Assembly: GCF_009193295.2 (NCBI RefSeq)
Contig: NZ_CP059973.1
Location: 2,914,001 to 2,978,000 of the forward strand
DNA length: 64,000 nucleotides
Source: Bacteroides luhongzhouii
Lineage (GTDB): Bacteria; Bacteroidota; Bacteroidia; Bacteroidales; Bacteroidaceae
Direction of reading: 5' to 3'
Shown here: in pieces, positions 46,110 to 56,278 of the stretch
Layout: every line of letters begins with the position of its first letter
Numbering within the stretch: position 1 is the first letter of the stretch
Made by a program: the position numbers and the translations under genes
Notes under the pieces: model-generated
Seen by the model: only the letters and a program-made list of their open reading frames with translations
Database searches by the model: none
What the model was told of the DNA's origin: nothing

Positions 46110-49100
46110 TTAGAGATTCTTGCCGTGGCAGTTTTTGTACTTTTTGCCGCTTCCGCACGGACAAGGATCGTTACGTCCTACTGTCTTTTCTGCACGGACC
46201 GGTTCACGTTTCTGCTGTTCACGAGTATCTTGGTTGGCAGCAGCCTGCTGGTTTGGATCACTCAAATTTTCTTTGTTTTCGCGGTATTTGCTCATATCCT
46301 GACGTTGTTCAGGAGCAGCCTGACGTACTTCCACACGGCGGGCAGCCTGTTCGTCCGGAGCTTCCTGTACAGGAATTTGTCCACGCATCAAGATAGATAT
46401 GGTCTGGTTGTTGATCTTGTTCACCATGGCGTCGAACAAAGTCACAGATTCCAGTTTATAGATCAACAGCGGGTCTTTCTGTTCGTAGCTTGCGTTCTGT
46501 ACGGAATGTTTCAGTTCGTCCAGTTCGCGGAGATTTTCTTTCCATGCTTCATCAATTACGTGGAGCAGGATTGATTTCTCGAACGATTTCACCACTTCTT
46601 TTGATTCGGATTCGTAAGCCGCTTTCAGGTTACAGGAGATATTGTACATCCGTTTACCGTCTGTAATAGGAATCAGGATGTTTTCGTACATGTGTCCCTG
46701 ATTTTCATATACCTGTTTGATAACCGGATTAGCGATCTGTGCCAGGCGTTCAGTTTTGCGTTTGAAGTTTTCCATCGCAATGTTGAAAGTCTTTTCGGAC
46801 AACTTTTCCTTCTTTTCGTTACGGAATTCTTCTTCAGTGAACGGAGTTTCCATTGCCAATGTTTGAAGCAGTTCCATTTGGCAGCCTTCATAATCATTGT
46901 TTTCGATAGCGTTGGCACAACGGTCCCAAATCATGTTCACGATATCCATACCGATACGTTCACCCATCAAAGCGTGGCGACGTTTGGTGTAAACCACTGT
47001 ACGCTGCTTATTCATCACGTCGTCATATTCCAACAGACGTTTACGGATACCGAAGTTGTTTTCTTCCACTTTCTTCTGGGCACGTTCGATAGAATTGGAA
47101 ATCATCTTGTGCTCGATCATTTCGCCTTCCTGGAAACCAAGTTTGTCCATTACGCTGGCGATACGGTCGGATGAGAACAGACGCATCAAATCATCTTCCA
47201 GTGACACGAAGAATACAGAAGAACCCGGGTCACCCTGACGTCCTGCACGACCACGCAACTGGCGGTCTACACGACGGGATTCGTGGCGTTCCGTACCGAT
47301 GATGGCCAAACCGCCCGCAGCTTTTACTTCCGGACTTAACTTGATGTCGGTACCACGGCCAGCCATGTTGGTAGCGATGGTTACTGTTCCGCTCAAACCG
47401 GCGGTAGCAACGATGTCCGCTTCTTTCTGATGCAACTTCGCATTCAATACTTTATGGTCAATCTTACGCATGGTAAGCATCTTGCTCAACATTTCGGAGA
47501 TTTCTACCGAAGTAGTACCCACCAGTACCGGACGTCCTGCTTGAACCAATTTTTCGATTTCCTCGATAACAGCTTTATACTTTTCGCGTTTCGTCTTGTA
47601 AACGCGGTCGTTCATATCCTTTCTTGCTATCGGACGGTTGGTCGGGATAACGACTACGTCCAATTTGTAGATATCCCAAAGTTCGCCTGCTTCCGTTTCA
47701 GCAGTACCGGTCATACCGGACAGTTTGTGATACATACGGAAGTAGTTCTGTAGAGTAATTGTTGCGAAGGTTTGTGTAGCAGCTTCCACTTTCACACGTT
47801 CCTTAGCTTCGATGGCTTGGTGTAATCCGTCAGAGTAGCGGCGACCTTCCATGATACGGCCTGTCTGCTCGTCTACGATCTTCACTTGTCCGTCGATCAC
47901 TACATATTCATCGTCTTTCTCGAACATGGTGTAAGCCTTCAACAGCTGGTTGATGGTGTGTACACGTTCCGATTTGATGGCATAGTTTGTCAGAAGCTCA
48001 TCTTTCTTTTCAAGTAGTTGCTCGTTGGTCAGATGTTGGTTTTCCAGTTCCGAAAGTTGTCCGGCGATGTCCGGAAGAACGAACAATGTCGGGTCTTCGG
48101 AGTTACCGGTAATCAGGTCTACTCCCTTGTCTGTCAGGTCTACACTATTCAGTTTCTCGTCGATCACGAAATACAGCGGGTCAGTAACTTCATGCATACG
48201 CTTGTTGTTCTGTTCCATGTAGATTTCTTCCGTTTTAAGCATACCTGCCTTGATACCCTGTTCACTAAGGAACTTAATCAAAGCCTTGTTTTTCGGCAAT
48301 GCCTTGTGGCTGCGGTATAAAGCGAGGAATCCTTCTTCCACTTCTTTCTTATCGTTGGATGCGATCAGTTTTTTAGCTTCGGAGAGATATTTGGTAGCCA
48401 ATACTTTCTGTGCTTCTACCAGGCGTTCTACTAACGGGCGGAGTTGCTCGAACAATTGGTCGTCACCTTTCGGTACAGGACCGGAGATAATCAGCGGAGT
48501 ACGGGCGTCGTCAATCAATACCGAGTCGACCTCATCGACAATGGCATAGTTGTGCTGACGTTGTACAAGGTCTTTCGGGCTGATAGCCATGTTGTCACGC
48601 AGGTAGTCGAAACCGAATTCGTTGTTCGTACCGAACGTGATGTCTGCCAGGTATGCCTGACGGCGTGCGTCGGAGTTTGGTTGATGGCGGTCGATACAAT
48701 CCACGCTCAATCCGTGGAACATATAAAGAGGTCCCATCCATTCGGAGTCACGTTTGGCGAGGTAATCATTCACGGTAACCACGTGTACACCGTTTCCGGT
48801 CAGTGCGTTAAGGAATACCGGGAGGGTAGCTACCAATGTTTTACCTTCACCGGTTGCCATTTCCGCAATCTTGCCTTTATGCAGAACGACACCACCGAAG
48901 AGCTGTACATCGTAGTGAACCATGTTCCATACTGTGTCGTTACCACCGGCTACCCAGTGATTCTGATAGATAGCCTTGTCGCCTTCGATGCGTACGAAGT
49001 CTTTTGTTGCAGCCAGTTGACGGTCAAAATCCGTAGCGGTTACAACGATTTCTTCATTTTCTGTGAAACGTTTGGCAGTAGCCTTTACGATAGAGAAAGC

Positions 49101-49427
49101 AACGGGCAGTACTTCGTCCAGTGCTTTTTCATATTTTTCCAGAATTTCTTTTTCTGTCTTATCGATTTGTGCGAAGACTTCTTCGCGGTCTTCCAGTTCC
49201 AGTGTCTCGATGCTTGCCTTCAACTCTTCCACTTTCGCACGTTCGGCAGTAGCCGATTCATGGATATATTTTTTGAGTTCTTCCGTTTTGGCACGGAGGG
49301 CGTCGTTGTCTAGTTTCTCAACCTCCGGGTAGGCAGCTTTAATCTTTTCCACCCAGGGCTTGATTTCTTTCATGTCTCGTGTGGATTTGTTTCCGAAAAT
49401 CGAGCTTAAAAATTCATTAAATCCCAT
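46110..49427 (-). CDS. secA: preprotein translocase ATPase SecA
   Basis: The 1105-residue protein has the SecA motor: Walker [14 protein letters not shown] near residue 190, [20 protein letters not shown] near 273, [13 protein letters not shown], and [13 protein letters not shown] in the second helicase domain. It ends with the zinc-binding SecB/lipid contact motif [14 protein letters not shown]. Long spacers typical of Bacteroidota SecA explain its length above the usual 900. It drives proteins through SecYEG. It is preceded by about 200 bases without a gene. Confidence 0.98.
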   Translation of the reverse strand: MGFNEFLSSIFGNKSTRDMKEIKPWVEKIKAAYPEVEKLDNDALRAKTEELKKYIHESATAERAKVEELKASIETLELEDREEVFAQIDKTEKEILEKYEKALDEVLPVAFSIVKATAKRFTENEEIVVTATDFDRQLAATKDFVRIEGDKAIYQNHWVAGGNDTVWNMVHYDVQLFGGVVLHKGKIAEMATGEGKTLVATLPVFLNALTGNGVHVVTVNDYLAKRDSEWMGPLYMFHGLSVDCIDRHQPNSDARRQAYLADITFGTNNEFGFDYLRDNMAISPKDLVQRQHNYAIVDEVDSVLIDDARTPLIISGPVPKGDDQLFEQLRPLVERLVEAQKVLATKYLSEAKKLIASNDKKEVEEGFLALYRSHKALPKNKALIKFLSEQGIKAGMLKTEEIYMEQNNKRMHEVTDPLYFVIDEKLNSVDLTDKGVDLITGNSEDPTLFVLPDIAGQLSELENQHLTNEQLLEKKDELLTNYAIKSERVHTINQLLKAYTMFEKDDEYVVIDGQVKIVDEQTGRIMEGRRYSDGLHQAIEAKERVKVEAATQTFATITLQNYFRMYHKLSGMTGTAETEAGELWDIYKLDVVVIPTNRPIARKDMNDRVYKTKREKYKAVIEEIEKLVQAGRPVLVGTTSVEISEMLSKMLTMRKIDHKVLNAKLHQKEADIVATAGLSGTVTIATNMAGRGTDIKLSPEVKAAGGLAIIGTERHESRRVDRQLRGRAGRQGDPGSSVFFVSLEDDLMRLFSSDRIASVMDKLGFQEGEMIEHKMISNSIERAQKKVEENNFGIRKRLLEYDDVMNKQRTVVYTKRRHALMGERIGMDIVNMIWDRCANAIENNDYEGCQMELLQTLAMETPFTEEEFRNEKKEKLSEKTFNIAMENFKRKTERLAQIANPVIKQVYENQGHMYENILIPITDGKRMYNISCNLKAAYESESKEVVKSFEKSILLHVIDEAWKENLRELDELKHSVQNASYEQKDPLLIYKLESVTLFDAMVNKINNQTISILMRGQIPVQEAPDEQAARRVEVRQAAPEQRQDMSKYRENKENLSDPNQQAAANQDTREQQKREPVRAEKTVGRNDPCPCGSGKKYKNCHGKNL

Positions 49428-49502
49428 GTTATATTATTTAGTTTATTATTTATCTTTTTCTTATTGCGGGCCACATTCATCCGGATTGATTTTTCCGTTC
49501 CG

Positions 49503-49531
49503 CACACAGATTTGAAAAAGAAATCTGTGTG
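49503..49531 (-). terminator. hairpin in the gap upstream of secA, possible terminator of the phosphatase-like gene
   Basis: CACACAGATTT (49503-49513) pairs perfectly with AAATCTGTGTG (49521-49531) around a 7-base loop. It lies downstream of the stop of the minus-strand gene ending at 49624. No clear T run follows, so confidence is limited; nothing else is seen between 49428 and 49623. Confidence 0.45.
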
Positions 49532-49623
49532 AACCGATGAATTCCGTGACGAATAATCTCCGCAAAGTTACATTAAAATGCTGATTTATTTATGTTTTGC
49601 TCCCTGTTTTTGTGAGTAAATTT

Positions 49624-51198
49624 TTACCGTAGGTCGGTAATAGGAGCAGAAGTACAGGCATTGGGAGCCCGGATGCGCATAAAATGTGCCAGTGTAGGCG
49701 CGATATGGTCAATGGTTACAGGTGTCCAGATAATGGCCGGTTTCACGGAATGTCCCATGAAAATCAGCGGTGAAGGGATATAGGAATGGCGTACCACTTT
49801 GTTTTCGCCGCCGTTCTCGTTGACGATGGTCCATCCGGGGAGGACGTCGATTACGAGGTCGCCCGAACGTTTGCGGTGGTAGCCGTTGCGTATTTTATAA
49901 ATTTCCGGCGTCCATGAACCCAACAACAGCCGGTTGGCTGAATATGCTTCGTTCACTCCGCTGAACTGCATCAGGAATTCTGCTGACTTTTGCTGTACCT
50001 CTGCCAGATTCAGTTCCTTCTTTTCCAGTAATTTATGATTCAGATAAATCTGCTGGTTGTGGTGAGCTTCCACATACTTTCCTTCGCCATACGTAGCCAT
50101 CAGGTACATATTCAGCAAGGCGGCACAACGGTTGAGAAAAAACTCTCCGCCGGGAATTTTGTACAATCCCGAATCGGGCGATTCGCTGTCCGTATATCCG
50201 GTGGAAGTGATGAAAATAAGTACGTTTTGTAGTCCTACTTTCTTATCGATGGCTTCGAGCAGGTCGGCAATGCTGCGGTCAAGACGCACGTAGGTGTCTT
50301 GTATTTCCATGGCACATTCCTGTACGGATTTATGCGCGTAGTTTCCTGCATAATAAGTGAGTGCCAATAAGTCAGTAATGTCGTCCATGCCGATGGAGCT
50401 TTTGTTCAATGCTTCTTCGGCAAGCGCATTCACTTCGTCATTTACAAAAGGGCTGGCGATGAAGCGTCTGTACTTATTATTGCGGTCGTCATCGAACTTA
50501 TATTTGAAGAGTATATCCCGCCAATCTGGCAGAAAAGTGTACATGCCCCGGGGAAATATCGGTTCCCATGTCATGCCCGCAATACGGAAATCGATTGCCT
50601 GCCGGTCATTGTATTGGCTTGCCCACCACGGAAACTCTCCATAATAGGTCGTTCCGCTCCATTTCCCGGTGTTGGGATTGAGCCAGAAAGCACCGTTTCC
50701 GGCATGTCCGGCTGCGAAAATTGCGGCATCGCAATCAGGGGCGATGGCATATACGAGTCCTTTGCCTTGGGTCGCTATTTTGAGCTCGTCGGCAATGGTG
50801 GAAGTCAGTAATTTGGTGGGTGCGGCTGTTTGGTCGGTGTAATATCCCATGAATGCCGTATCGTCTGTGCTGTTGACGGGGCGAAGGGTAGAGGCGTCCA
50901 TCCATCGTTGGGAGATGATTCCGTTCATGGAAGGCGTCGTGCCGCTGTAAATGGCTGCGATGGCAGAAGCACGGTCTACGCCGCAGAAGGTATATTCGGC
51001 GTTATGGAACACTCTTCCCTCTTTCCAAAGACGTTTGAAGCCTTTCTCACCATAAAGTGACGAAAACGCTTCCAGATAGTCCGTACGCAATTGGTCAATA
51101 GTCAGCCCTACCACTAATTTAGGGGCAGAAGGCAGTGACTGGGCCTGTAGCCCGGTGAAAGTCAGTACGGTGATGAGGGAAGTTAGTAGTCCTTTCAT
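49624..51198 (-). CDS. alkaline-phosphatase-superfamily protein, probably inactive (PafA-like)
   Basis: The 524-residue protein has a signal peptide (MKGLLTSLITVLTFTGLQAQ) and the overall fold pattern of PafA-type phosphatases: GLTIDQLRTDYLE, YSGTTPSMNGIISQRWMD, a KVVRHSYIPSPLIFMGHS end segment. Key positions differ from active relatives. The nucleophile region, usually T-x-x-GH, reads TFCGVDRASA with Cys near 72 and Asp-Arg in place of Gly-His. The DHG metal motif is replaced by ITSTGYTDSES. The first metal Asp (near 35) remains. It may bind rather than hydrolyse phosphoesters. Its start overlaps the DUF4105 stop by one base (TAATG), showing a coupled pair. Confidence 0.88.
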   Translation of the reverse strand: MKGLLTSLITVLTFTGLQAQSLPSAPKLVVGLTIDQLRTDYLEAFSSLYGEKGFKRLWKEGRVFHNAEYTFCGVDRASAIAAIYSGTTPSMNGIISQRWMDASTLRPVNSTDDTAFMGYYTDQTAAPTKLLTSTIADELKIATQGKGLVYAIAPDCDAAIFAAGHAGNGAFWLNPNTGKWSGTTYYGEFPWWASQYNDRQAIDFRIAGMTWEPIFPRGMYTFLPDWRDILFKYKFDDDRNNKYRRFIASPFVNDEVNALAEEALNKSSIGMDDITDLLALTYYAGNYAHKSVQECAMEIQDTYVRLDRSIADLLEAIDKKVGLQNVLIFITSTGYTDSESPDSGLYKIPGGEFFLNRCAALLNMYLMATYGEGKYVEAHHNQQIYLNHKLLEKKELNLAEVQQKSAEFLMQFSGVNEAYSANRLLLGSWTPEIYKIRNGYHRKRSGDLVIDVLPGWTIVNENGGENKVVRHSYIPSPLIFMGHSVKPAIIWTPVTIDHIAPTLAHFMRIRAPNACTSAPITDLR

Positions 51199-52385
51199 TA
51201 TTTCTTTTTAGATGTCACAATCAAATTGCTCGCTGAACGTATCAGCAAAACGAGTGCCAAAGGTACAACAGCAAAGTCAAATCTTTGCGGAATTACAGGA
51301 AAAAGCACTATAAAAAGTGTTAAAACAACCAGATTCAAGGTCAAATACCAGCATTTCTTCCCTTTTCGGACACAATATATAATGTATGGAAGGAAAAGAA
51401 GTTGTCCCGGATGGAATACTAGTAACAGGAAATTGGAGCTGACTGCCGGGTGTTGGGAGAAGAGGGCGAGGAAGGCGAGGACGCATCCCACGATACCTGC
51501 CATACCAAAAAGAAAGAGGTCGATTCCCCATAATCCGGTTCTCCGGCGGATGCCATAGATCGTGGCGGCGGCTGTCAGTATAAATAACAGTAACGAGCAT
51601 TGGAGCGGCGTAGGCATCCGGCCGCTTTCATCCGCTTCGGGAGTGACGTCGATTACCAGCTTGTTAGATGTTATGAGCGGGTGCTGGATAGAGTCGTTTT
51701 TAATCTGTGCGCCGTCAAAGGCATCCATCAAATAGAAAGGAGCAAACATCATCTGGCGTTGTGTGATGGGTTGGTCGGCTTCACTTCCGATGCAGAGATC
51801 GATGCCGAAGCGCGCCCACGGATGTCCTTTACAATATTGATGCACGATGTCACGGAAAGTGCGCGAACCATCCTGCGGCTCTGCCGGATAAACCACCTTT
51901 CCTGCGATGCTTTCTTCGATCTTGTCCCGGGGGCGGGTGGCGCAATTATCGTAAAAGAAATTATAACGATACACCCGGTTCTCCGGACGATAATTTTCTT
52001 GTAATAACCGGATTAATCCTGTTTTCTCTTCATCGGTCAGGTTCAGCGTTTGCTGCCACACGCTGCGTCCGTAGAATGCGTATTCTGCCGCAAAATGCTC
52101 ATAATCCGTCACTCCCAGTTGGTAGTCAGTTTCTCCAAGCGAGAAGCGAAAGATGAAATTGGGAGTGTTGAAACTGAACAATCCGTAATTGAACACAACG
52201 TCAATCCCTTGTGAAGGATTTTCATAGCGGATGGCAGTGTGTCCGAACAGGGAATATATTTCTTCTCCGGGAGCACAAGTCAGCAGGCTCAAACGAATGG
52301 AGTCATTGCTGTTGGCAGATGCTTGTCCGGCGGACGGAAGCAACAGGAAGAAGGAGAAGATCGTATATAAGAAAAACCGTTTCAT
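51198..52385 (-). CDS. DUF4105 (Lnb-like) membrane protein
   Basis: This 395-residue protein has a signal peptide (ending SAGQASA), a periplasmic domain of about 220 residues (LLTCAPGEEIYSLFGHTAIR, YDNCATRPRDKIEE) and five membrane helices from residue 255 onward. The domain matches the DUF4105/Lnb N-terminal periplasmic family of Bacteroidota, with conserved His and Cys in GHTAIR and DNCATRPRD that suggest a papain-like hydrolase. Function is unknown. Coupled to the phosphatase-like gene downstream, it may act with it in the envelope. Confidence 0.88.
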   Translation of the reverse strand: MKRFFLYTIFSFFLLLPSAGQASANSNDSIRLSLLTCAPGEEIYSLFGHTAIRYENPSQGIDVVFNYGLFSFNTPNFIFRFSLGETDYQLGVTDYEHFAAEYAFYGRSVWQQTLNLTDEEKTGLIRLLQENYRPENRVYRYNFFYDNCATRPRDKIEESIAGKVVYPAEPQDGSRTFRDIVHQYCKGHPWARFGIDLCIGSEADQPITQRQMMFAPFYLMDAFDGAQIKNDSIQHPLITSNKLVIDVTPEADESGRMPTPLQCSLLLFILTAAATIYGIRRRTGLWGIDLFLFGMAGIVGCVLAFLALFSQHPAVSSNFLLLVFHPGQLLFLPYIIYCVRKGKKCWYLTLNLVVLTLFIVLFPVIPQRFDFAVVPLALVLLIRSASNLIVTSKKK

Positions 52386-52442
52386 TAGCAGGTCCGTTTT
52401 ATTTTGGTGGCAAATATATGAAGAATTGTTGGATTCGGGAAA

Positions 52443-52574
52443 ACGGTGGTTCTGTTTTATCGGAATAGAAGCTCTATTTCATGCAAACAGAGGTTCTATA
52501 TAGCTTAAACAGAGGCTCTGTTTTCCTCAAATAGAGTCGCTGTTCGGGCGAAATAATGTTTTTGTCTGAACGGA
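52443..52574. repeat. tandem 22-nt degenerate repeat, five to six units
   Basis: The gap 52386-52851 between the divergent DUF4105 gene and coaX contains tandem units of exactly 22 bases starting at 52443, 52465, 52487, 52509 and 52531, with a weaker sixth at 52553. Most open ACAGAGG or ATAGA, have a GYTCT core and several end CAA or GGA. Same unit length and core as the repeats at 24301-24388. The rest of the gap (52575-52820) is AT-rich with no gene seen. Confidence 0.75.
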
Positions 52575-52820
52575 AAATTGATTACAAAATAGTGAAACGC
52601 TTTCTGGAACGCTGTTTTCTCCTCGCAACCTTTTGTTTATTAGCTGTTTATGACCTGTTGAAAAAGGCTTGCCGAACGCAAAGTGGAACACATAATAAAC
52701 AATAAAAGATAAATGATCTATTTAAAAATAGATAGTTCGATTTTTTTTGTTTTTGAGAATTTCTAAAATGAAAAAAGAAGATAATTCCTCTTCTATGCTT
52801 CAACTTTTCTTTTTTTACTT

Positions 52821-52828
52821 TACCTTTG
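52821..52828 (+). promoter_or_regulatory. coaX promoter -7 element
   Basis: TACCTTTG at 52821-52828, extended to TACCTTTGCGCCCG exactly as in front of rpsA. It is 24 bases upstream of the TTG start of coaX, so an upstream start at 52747 is not possible from this promoter. Confidence 0.65.
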
Positions 52829-52851
52829 CGCCCGCTAAAGAACCAGAAGAT

Positions 52852-53583
52852 TTGAATTTAATAATCGACATAGGAAATACAAAGGCAAAGATTGCTTTCT
52901 TCAACGGCGGAGAAATGGTGGATGTAGTTACTGAATCCAATCAGTCGCTGGGTTGCTTGAAAGCTCTTTGTTTCCAATATCCGGTTGAACAGGGGATTGT
53001 GGCTACTGTCATTGATTTAAGCGAAAAGGTATTGGCTGATTTGGCAGCTTTGCCGTTTCCTTTGCTCTGGCTCAATCATCAGACTCCGCTTCCGGTTGTC
53101 AACCTGTACGAAACTCCCGAGACATTGGGATATGATCGTATGGCTGCCGTAGTGGGTGCTAATGAGCAGTTTCCTCATCGGGATATATTGGTTATTGATG
53201 CGGGAACCTGTATTACTTACGAGTTTATCGACTCAAAAGGTCAGTATCACGGCGGTAATATTTCTCCCGGTATGCAGATGCGTTTCAAGGCACTTCATCA
53301 GTTTACCGGACGTTTGCCTCTGGTGGACACCAACGGGCGCAAACTCCCGATGGGGCGGGACACCGAAACGGCTATACGTGCCGGAGTGATGAAAGGGATG
53401 GAATACGAAATTTCAGGTTATATTGAGTCTATGAAGCATAAATATCCTGAACTTTTGGTTTTTTTAACGGGCGGAGATGATTTTTCTTTTGATAGCAGCG
53501 TAAAAAGTATCATCTTTGCAGATAGATTTTTAGTGTTGAAAGGATTAAATAGAATTTTAAACTATAATAATGGTAGGATTTAA
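52852..53583 (+). CDS. coaX: type III pantothenate kinase, TTG start
   Basis: Translation from TTG at 52852 gives [20 protein letters not shown], the expected beginning of CoaX (phosphate-binding DxGNT at residues 6-10), with AGAAGA just upstream as a weak ribosome binding site. The frame is open from 52747 but that region contains the promoter. [11 protein letters not shown] and [20 protein letters not shown] are further kinase motifs. The enzyme phosphorylates pantothenate in coenzyme A synthesis. Length (243) is normal. It overlaps the next gene by 14 bases. Confidence 0.93.
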   Translation: MNLIIDIGNTKAKIAFFNGGEMVDVVTESNQSLGCLKALCFQYPVEQGIVATVIDLSEKVLADLAALPFPLLWLNHQTPLPVVNLYETPETLGYDRMAAVVGANEQFPHRDILVIDAGTCITYEFIDSKGQYHGGNISPGMQMRFKALHQFTGRLPLVDTNGRKLPMGRDTETAIRAGVMKGMEYEISGYIESMKHKYPELLVFLTGGDDFSFDSSVKSIIFADRFLVLKGLNRILNYNNGRI

Positions 53584-54883
53584 ACACACACTTTGTGCGC
53601 TTTTGCTCACGATGGTTACCGGAATGGCAATCGCTCAAAATAATACAAACTCTCCTTATACACGATATGGCTATGGCGACTTATCCGATCAGAGTTTCGG
53701 TAATAGCAAGGCGATGGGGGGAATTGCTTTTGGACTTCGGGATGGAGCGCAGATCAATCCGCTGAATCCTGCTTCGTATACAGCCATTGACTCGTTGACG
53801 TTCATTTTTGAAGGAGGCGTCAGCCTGCAAAATATGAATATTAGTGGTGGAGGTGTGAAGCTGAACGCTAAAAACTCTAGTTTTGACTATCTGGCTATGC
53901 AATTCCGTTTGCATCCGAGGATAGCGATGAGTATCGGATTATTGCCGTTCTCCAATGTGGGATATTCTGTCTCGGATACACAGGCTGCAACTGATCCTGC
54001 TACCGGTAATACTGCTGATTATGCCAGAAGTTATACTGGCGATGGAGGTTTGCACCAATTATATGCCGGATTGGGTGTGAAGGTACTTAAAAACCTTTCG
54101 GTAGGTGTGAATGCTTCTTACTTTTGGGGAGATATAAACCGCTCACGTGTTGTTTATTTCCCAAGTGTATCAGGTGCTTATAATTATAATCAACAATCGA
54201 TAGCATCAGTATCGGCCTATAAGCTTGATTTTGGAGCACAATATACATTGGATATTGACAAAAAACACTCAGTAACAATCGGAGCGGTGTATTCTCCGGA
54301 ATTGAAACTGGGCAATGATTATAGTGTAACGACGCAAATGGTATCAAACTCTACGGGTACAGCTGTTTCTACTACCACCTTGAACCCGGATGCTACACTT
54401 AGTGTGCCTAATACTTTTGGCGTCGGCTTTACTTATAACTATGACAAACGCTTGACTGTCGGTGCGGATTATAGTTTGCAGCAGTGGTCAAAAGCTAAGT
54501 TTGGCGTAAATACATCGGATGGTGCTGTACGTGAAGAATTTGGTGAAACATATACGTATTGCGACCGTCATAAAATATCTGTGGGTGCGGAATATATTCC
54601 AAATTTGATTGGACGTTCCTATTTATCCCACATCAAATATCGTTTGGGAGCTTATTATACGACTCCGTATTATAAGATTGGCGATAAAGACGCAGCCCGC
54701 GAATATGGCGTAACTGCCGGTTTCGGTCTGCCTGTGCCTCGTTCCCGTTCCATCCTTAGCATCAGCGGACAGTTTGTTCGTGTAAGTGGACAGGAATCGA
54801 CCTTTGTAAACGAAAATATCTTTCGCGTAAGCATCGGATTGACGTTCAACGAACGTTGGTTCTTCAAGCGCAGAGTCGAGTAA
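53570..54883 (+). CDS. FadL-like outer-membrane beta-barrel protein
   Basis: This 437-residue protein has a signal peptide ending at AIAQNN. The mature part has long stretches of alternating residues and repeated Tyr/Phe girdles, with [20 protein letters not shown] near the N-terminus and a [12 protein letters not shown] motif, as in OMPP1/FadL-type porins; it ends with a strand [14 protein letters not shown]. Such proteins pass hydrophobic compounds or act as outer-membrane scaffold. It follows coaX with overlapping ends and precedes a TPR gene, in an order common in Bacteroides. The ligand is unknown. Confidence 0.8.
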   Translation: MVGFKHTLCALLLTMVTGMAIAQNNTNSPYTRYGYGDLSDQSFGNSKAMGGIAFGLRDGAQINPLNPASYTAIDSLTFIFEGGVSLQNMNISGGGVKLNAKNSSFDYLAMQFRLHPRIAMSIGLLPFSNVGYSVSDTQAATDPATGNTADYARSYTGDGGLHQLYAGLGVKVLKNLSVGVNASYFWGDINRSRVVYFPSVSGAYNYNQQSIASVSAYKLDFGAQYTLDIDKKHSVTIGAVYSPELKLGNDYSVTTQMVSNSTGTAVSTTTLNPDATLSVPNTFGVGFTYNYDKRLTVGADYSLQQWSKAKFGVNTSDGAVREEFGETYTYCDRHKISVGAEYIPNLIGRSYLSHIKYRLGAYYTTPYYKIGDKDAAREYGVTAGFGLPVPRSRSILSISGQFVRVSGQESTFVNENIFRVSIGLTFNERWFFKRRVE

Positions 54884-54948
54884 TTGAGATGAATGTAAGA
54901 AGAGAAAGAATAGACGACTATAATAATAACAACTAAAATTTAGATACA

Positions 54949-56274
54949 ATGAAAATTAAAACGCTTGTGGCTATGTTGTTCCTTTCGGCTGGAGCAACCA
55001 CTGTGGTGGCACAGGATGCGTCTAACTGTAACTCGAACAGTAGTATCTCGCATGAAGCTGTGCGTGCTGGCAATTTTAAAGATGCGTATACTCCTTGGAA
55101 AGCTGTGTTGGAAAACTGTCCGACGCTTCGTTTCTATACCTTTACTGATGGATATAAAATTCTGAAAGGCTTGATGGGACAAATCAAGGATCGAAATAGT
55201 GCGGAATATCAGAAATATTTTAATGAACTGATGAATACGCACGACTTGCGTATGAAGTACACGGATGAATTCTTGTCTAAAGGTACAAAAGTATCTTCTG
55301 TTGACGAAGCTCTGGGTATCAAAGCGGTAGATTACATCGCTTTCGCTCCGAAGATTGACGTTAATCAGGCTTACCAATGGTTGAGCCAGTCAGTGAACGC
55401 TGTGAAAGGCGAATCAGCAGGTGCGACTATCTTCTATTTCCTGCAAATGTCTTTGGATAAATTGAAAACTGACCCGAATCATAAAGAACAGTTCATTCAG
55501 GATTATCTGGCTGCTTCTGAATATGTAGACACAGCTATTGCTAATGAAACTAATGAAGCAAAGAAGAAACCTCTGCTGGGCATTAAAGATAACCTGGTTG
55601 CTTTGTTTGTAAACAGCGGAACGGCTGATTGCGAATCACTGCAAAGCATCTATGGACCGAAAGTAGAAGCTAACCAAACTGACTTGGCTTACTTGAAGAA
55701 AGTGATCGACATCATGAAAATGATGAAATGTACTGAAAGCGATGCTTATCAACAGGCTGCTTTCTATGTTTACAAGATAGAACCTAGTGCAGAAGCTGCT
55801 ACCGGATGTGCTTATCAGGCATTTAAGAAAGGTGATGTCGATGGTGCAGTGAAATTCTTTGACGAAGCAGTGAACCTCGAAACAGACAATCTGAAGAAAG
55901 CTGAAAAAGCATACGCTGCCGCAGCAGTATTGGCTTCTGCCAAAAAACTGTCTCAAGCAAGAGCATATTGCCAAAAAGCAATTGGCTTTAACGAAAACTA
56001 CGGTGCTCCATACATCCTGATTGCTAATCTTTATGCAATGAGTCCTAACTGGAGCGACGAGTCGGCTTTGAACAAGTGTACTTATTTTGCAGTAATCGAC
56101 AAACTGCAACGTGCAAAACAAGTAGATCCGAGCGTAGCTGAAGAAGCTAACAAATTGATCGGTAGATATTCTGGTCATACTCCGCAAGCTAAAGACCTGT
56201 TTATGTTGGGTTACAAGCAAGGCGACCGCATCACTATCGGCGGTTGGATAGGAGAGACTACAACGATTAGATAA
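54949..56274 (+). CDS. secreted TPR-repeat protein
   Basis: This 441-residue protein has a signal peptide (MKIKTLVAMLFLSAGATTVVA) and then helices that read as TPR-like repeats (ARAYCQKAIGFNENYGAPYI, SYAMSPNW-like segment LIANLYAMSPNW, and KAEKAYAAAAVLASAKKLSQ). Four to five conserved cysteines (CNSN, ENCPT, ADCESL, MMKCTES, ATGCAY) may form disulfides. I cannot assign a function; its place between the FadL-like gene and lptC suggests an envelope role. It is separated from the lptC start by only four bases. Confidence 0.85.
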   Translation: MKIKTLVAMLFLSAGATTVVAQDASNCNSNSSISHEAVRAGNFKDAYTPWKAVLENCPTLRFYTFTDGYKILKGLMGQIKDRNSAEYQKYFNELMNTHDLRMKYTDEFLSKGTKVSSVDEALGIKAVDYIAFAPKIDVNQAYQWLSQSVNAVKGESAGATIFYFLQMSLDKLKTDPNHKEQFIQDYLAASEYVDTAIANETNEAKKKPLLGIKDNLVALFVNSGTADCESLQSIYGPKVEANQTDLAYLKKVIDIMKMMKCTESDAYQQAAFYVYKIEPSAEAATGCAYQAFKKGDVDGAVKFFDEAVNLETDNLKKAEKAYAAAAVLASAKKLSQARAYCQKAIGFNENYGAPYILIANLYAMSPNWSDESALNKCTYFAVIDKLQRAKQVDPSVAEEANKLIGRYSGHTPQAKDLFMLGYKQGDRITIGGWIGETTTIR

Positions 56275-56278
56275 ATGT

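Noticed and set aside
46125..49332. Several long plus-strand frames opposite secA (up to 289 residues)
   Set aside because: They are antisense shadows of secA with no recognisable domain; the minus-strand gene is certain.
49503..49531. Insertion-sequence end or attachment site upstream of secA
   Set aside because: Only a short hairpin is visible, with no transposase or direct target repeats.
52443..52574. CRISPR array
   Set aside because: The 22-base units abut each other without unique spacers, and no cas genes lie nearby.
52747..52851. N-terminal extension of coaX from an upstream ATG-like start
   Set aside because: The stretch contains the promoter and no homology; the kinase motif begins with the TTG at 52852.
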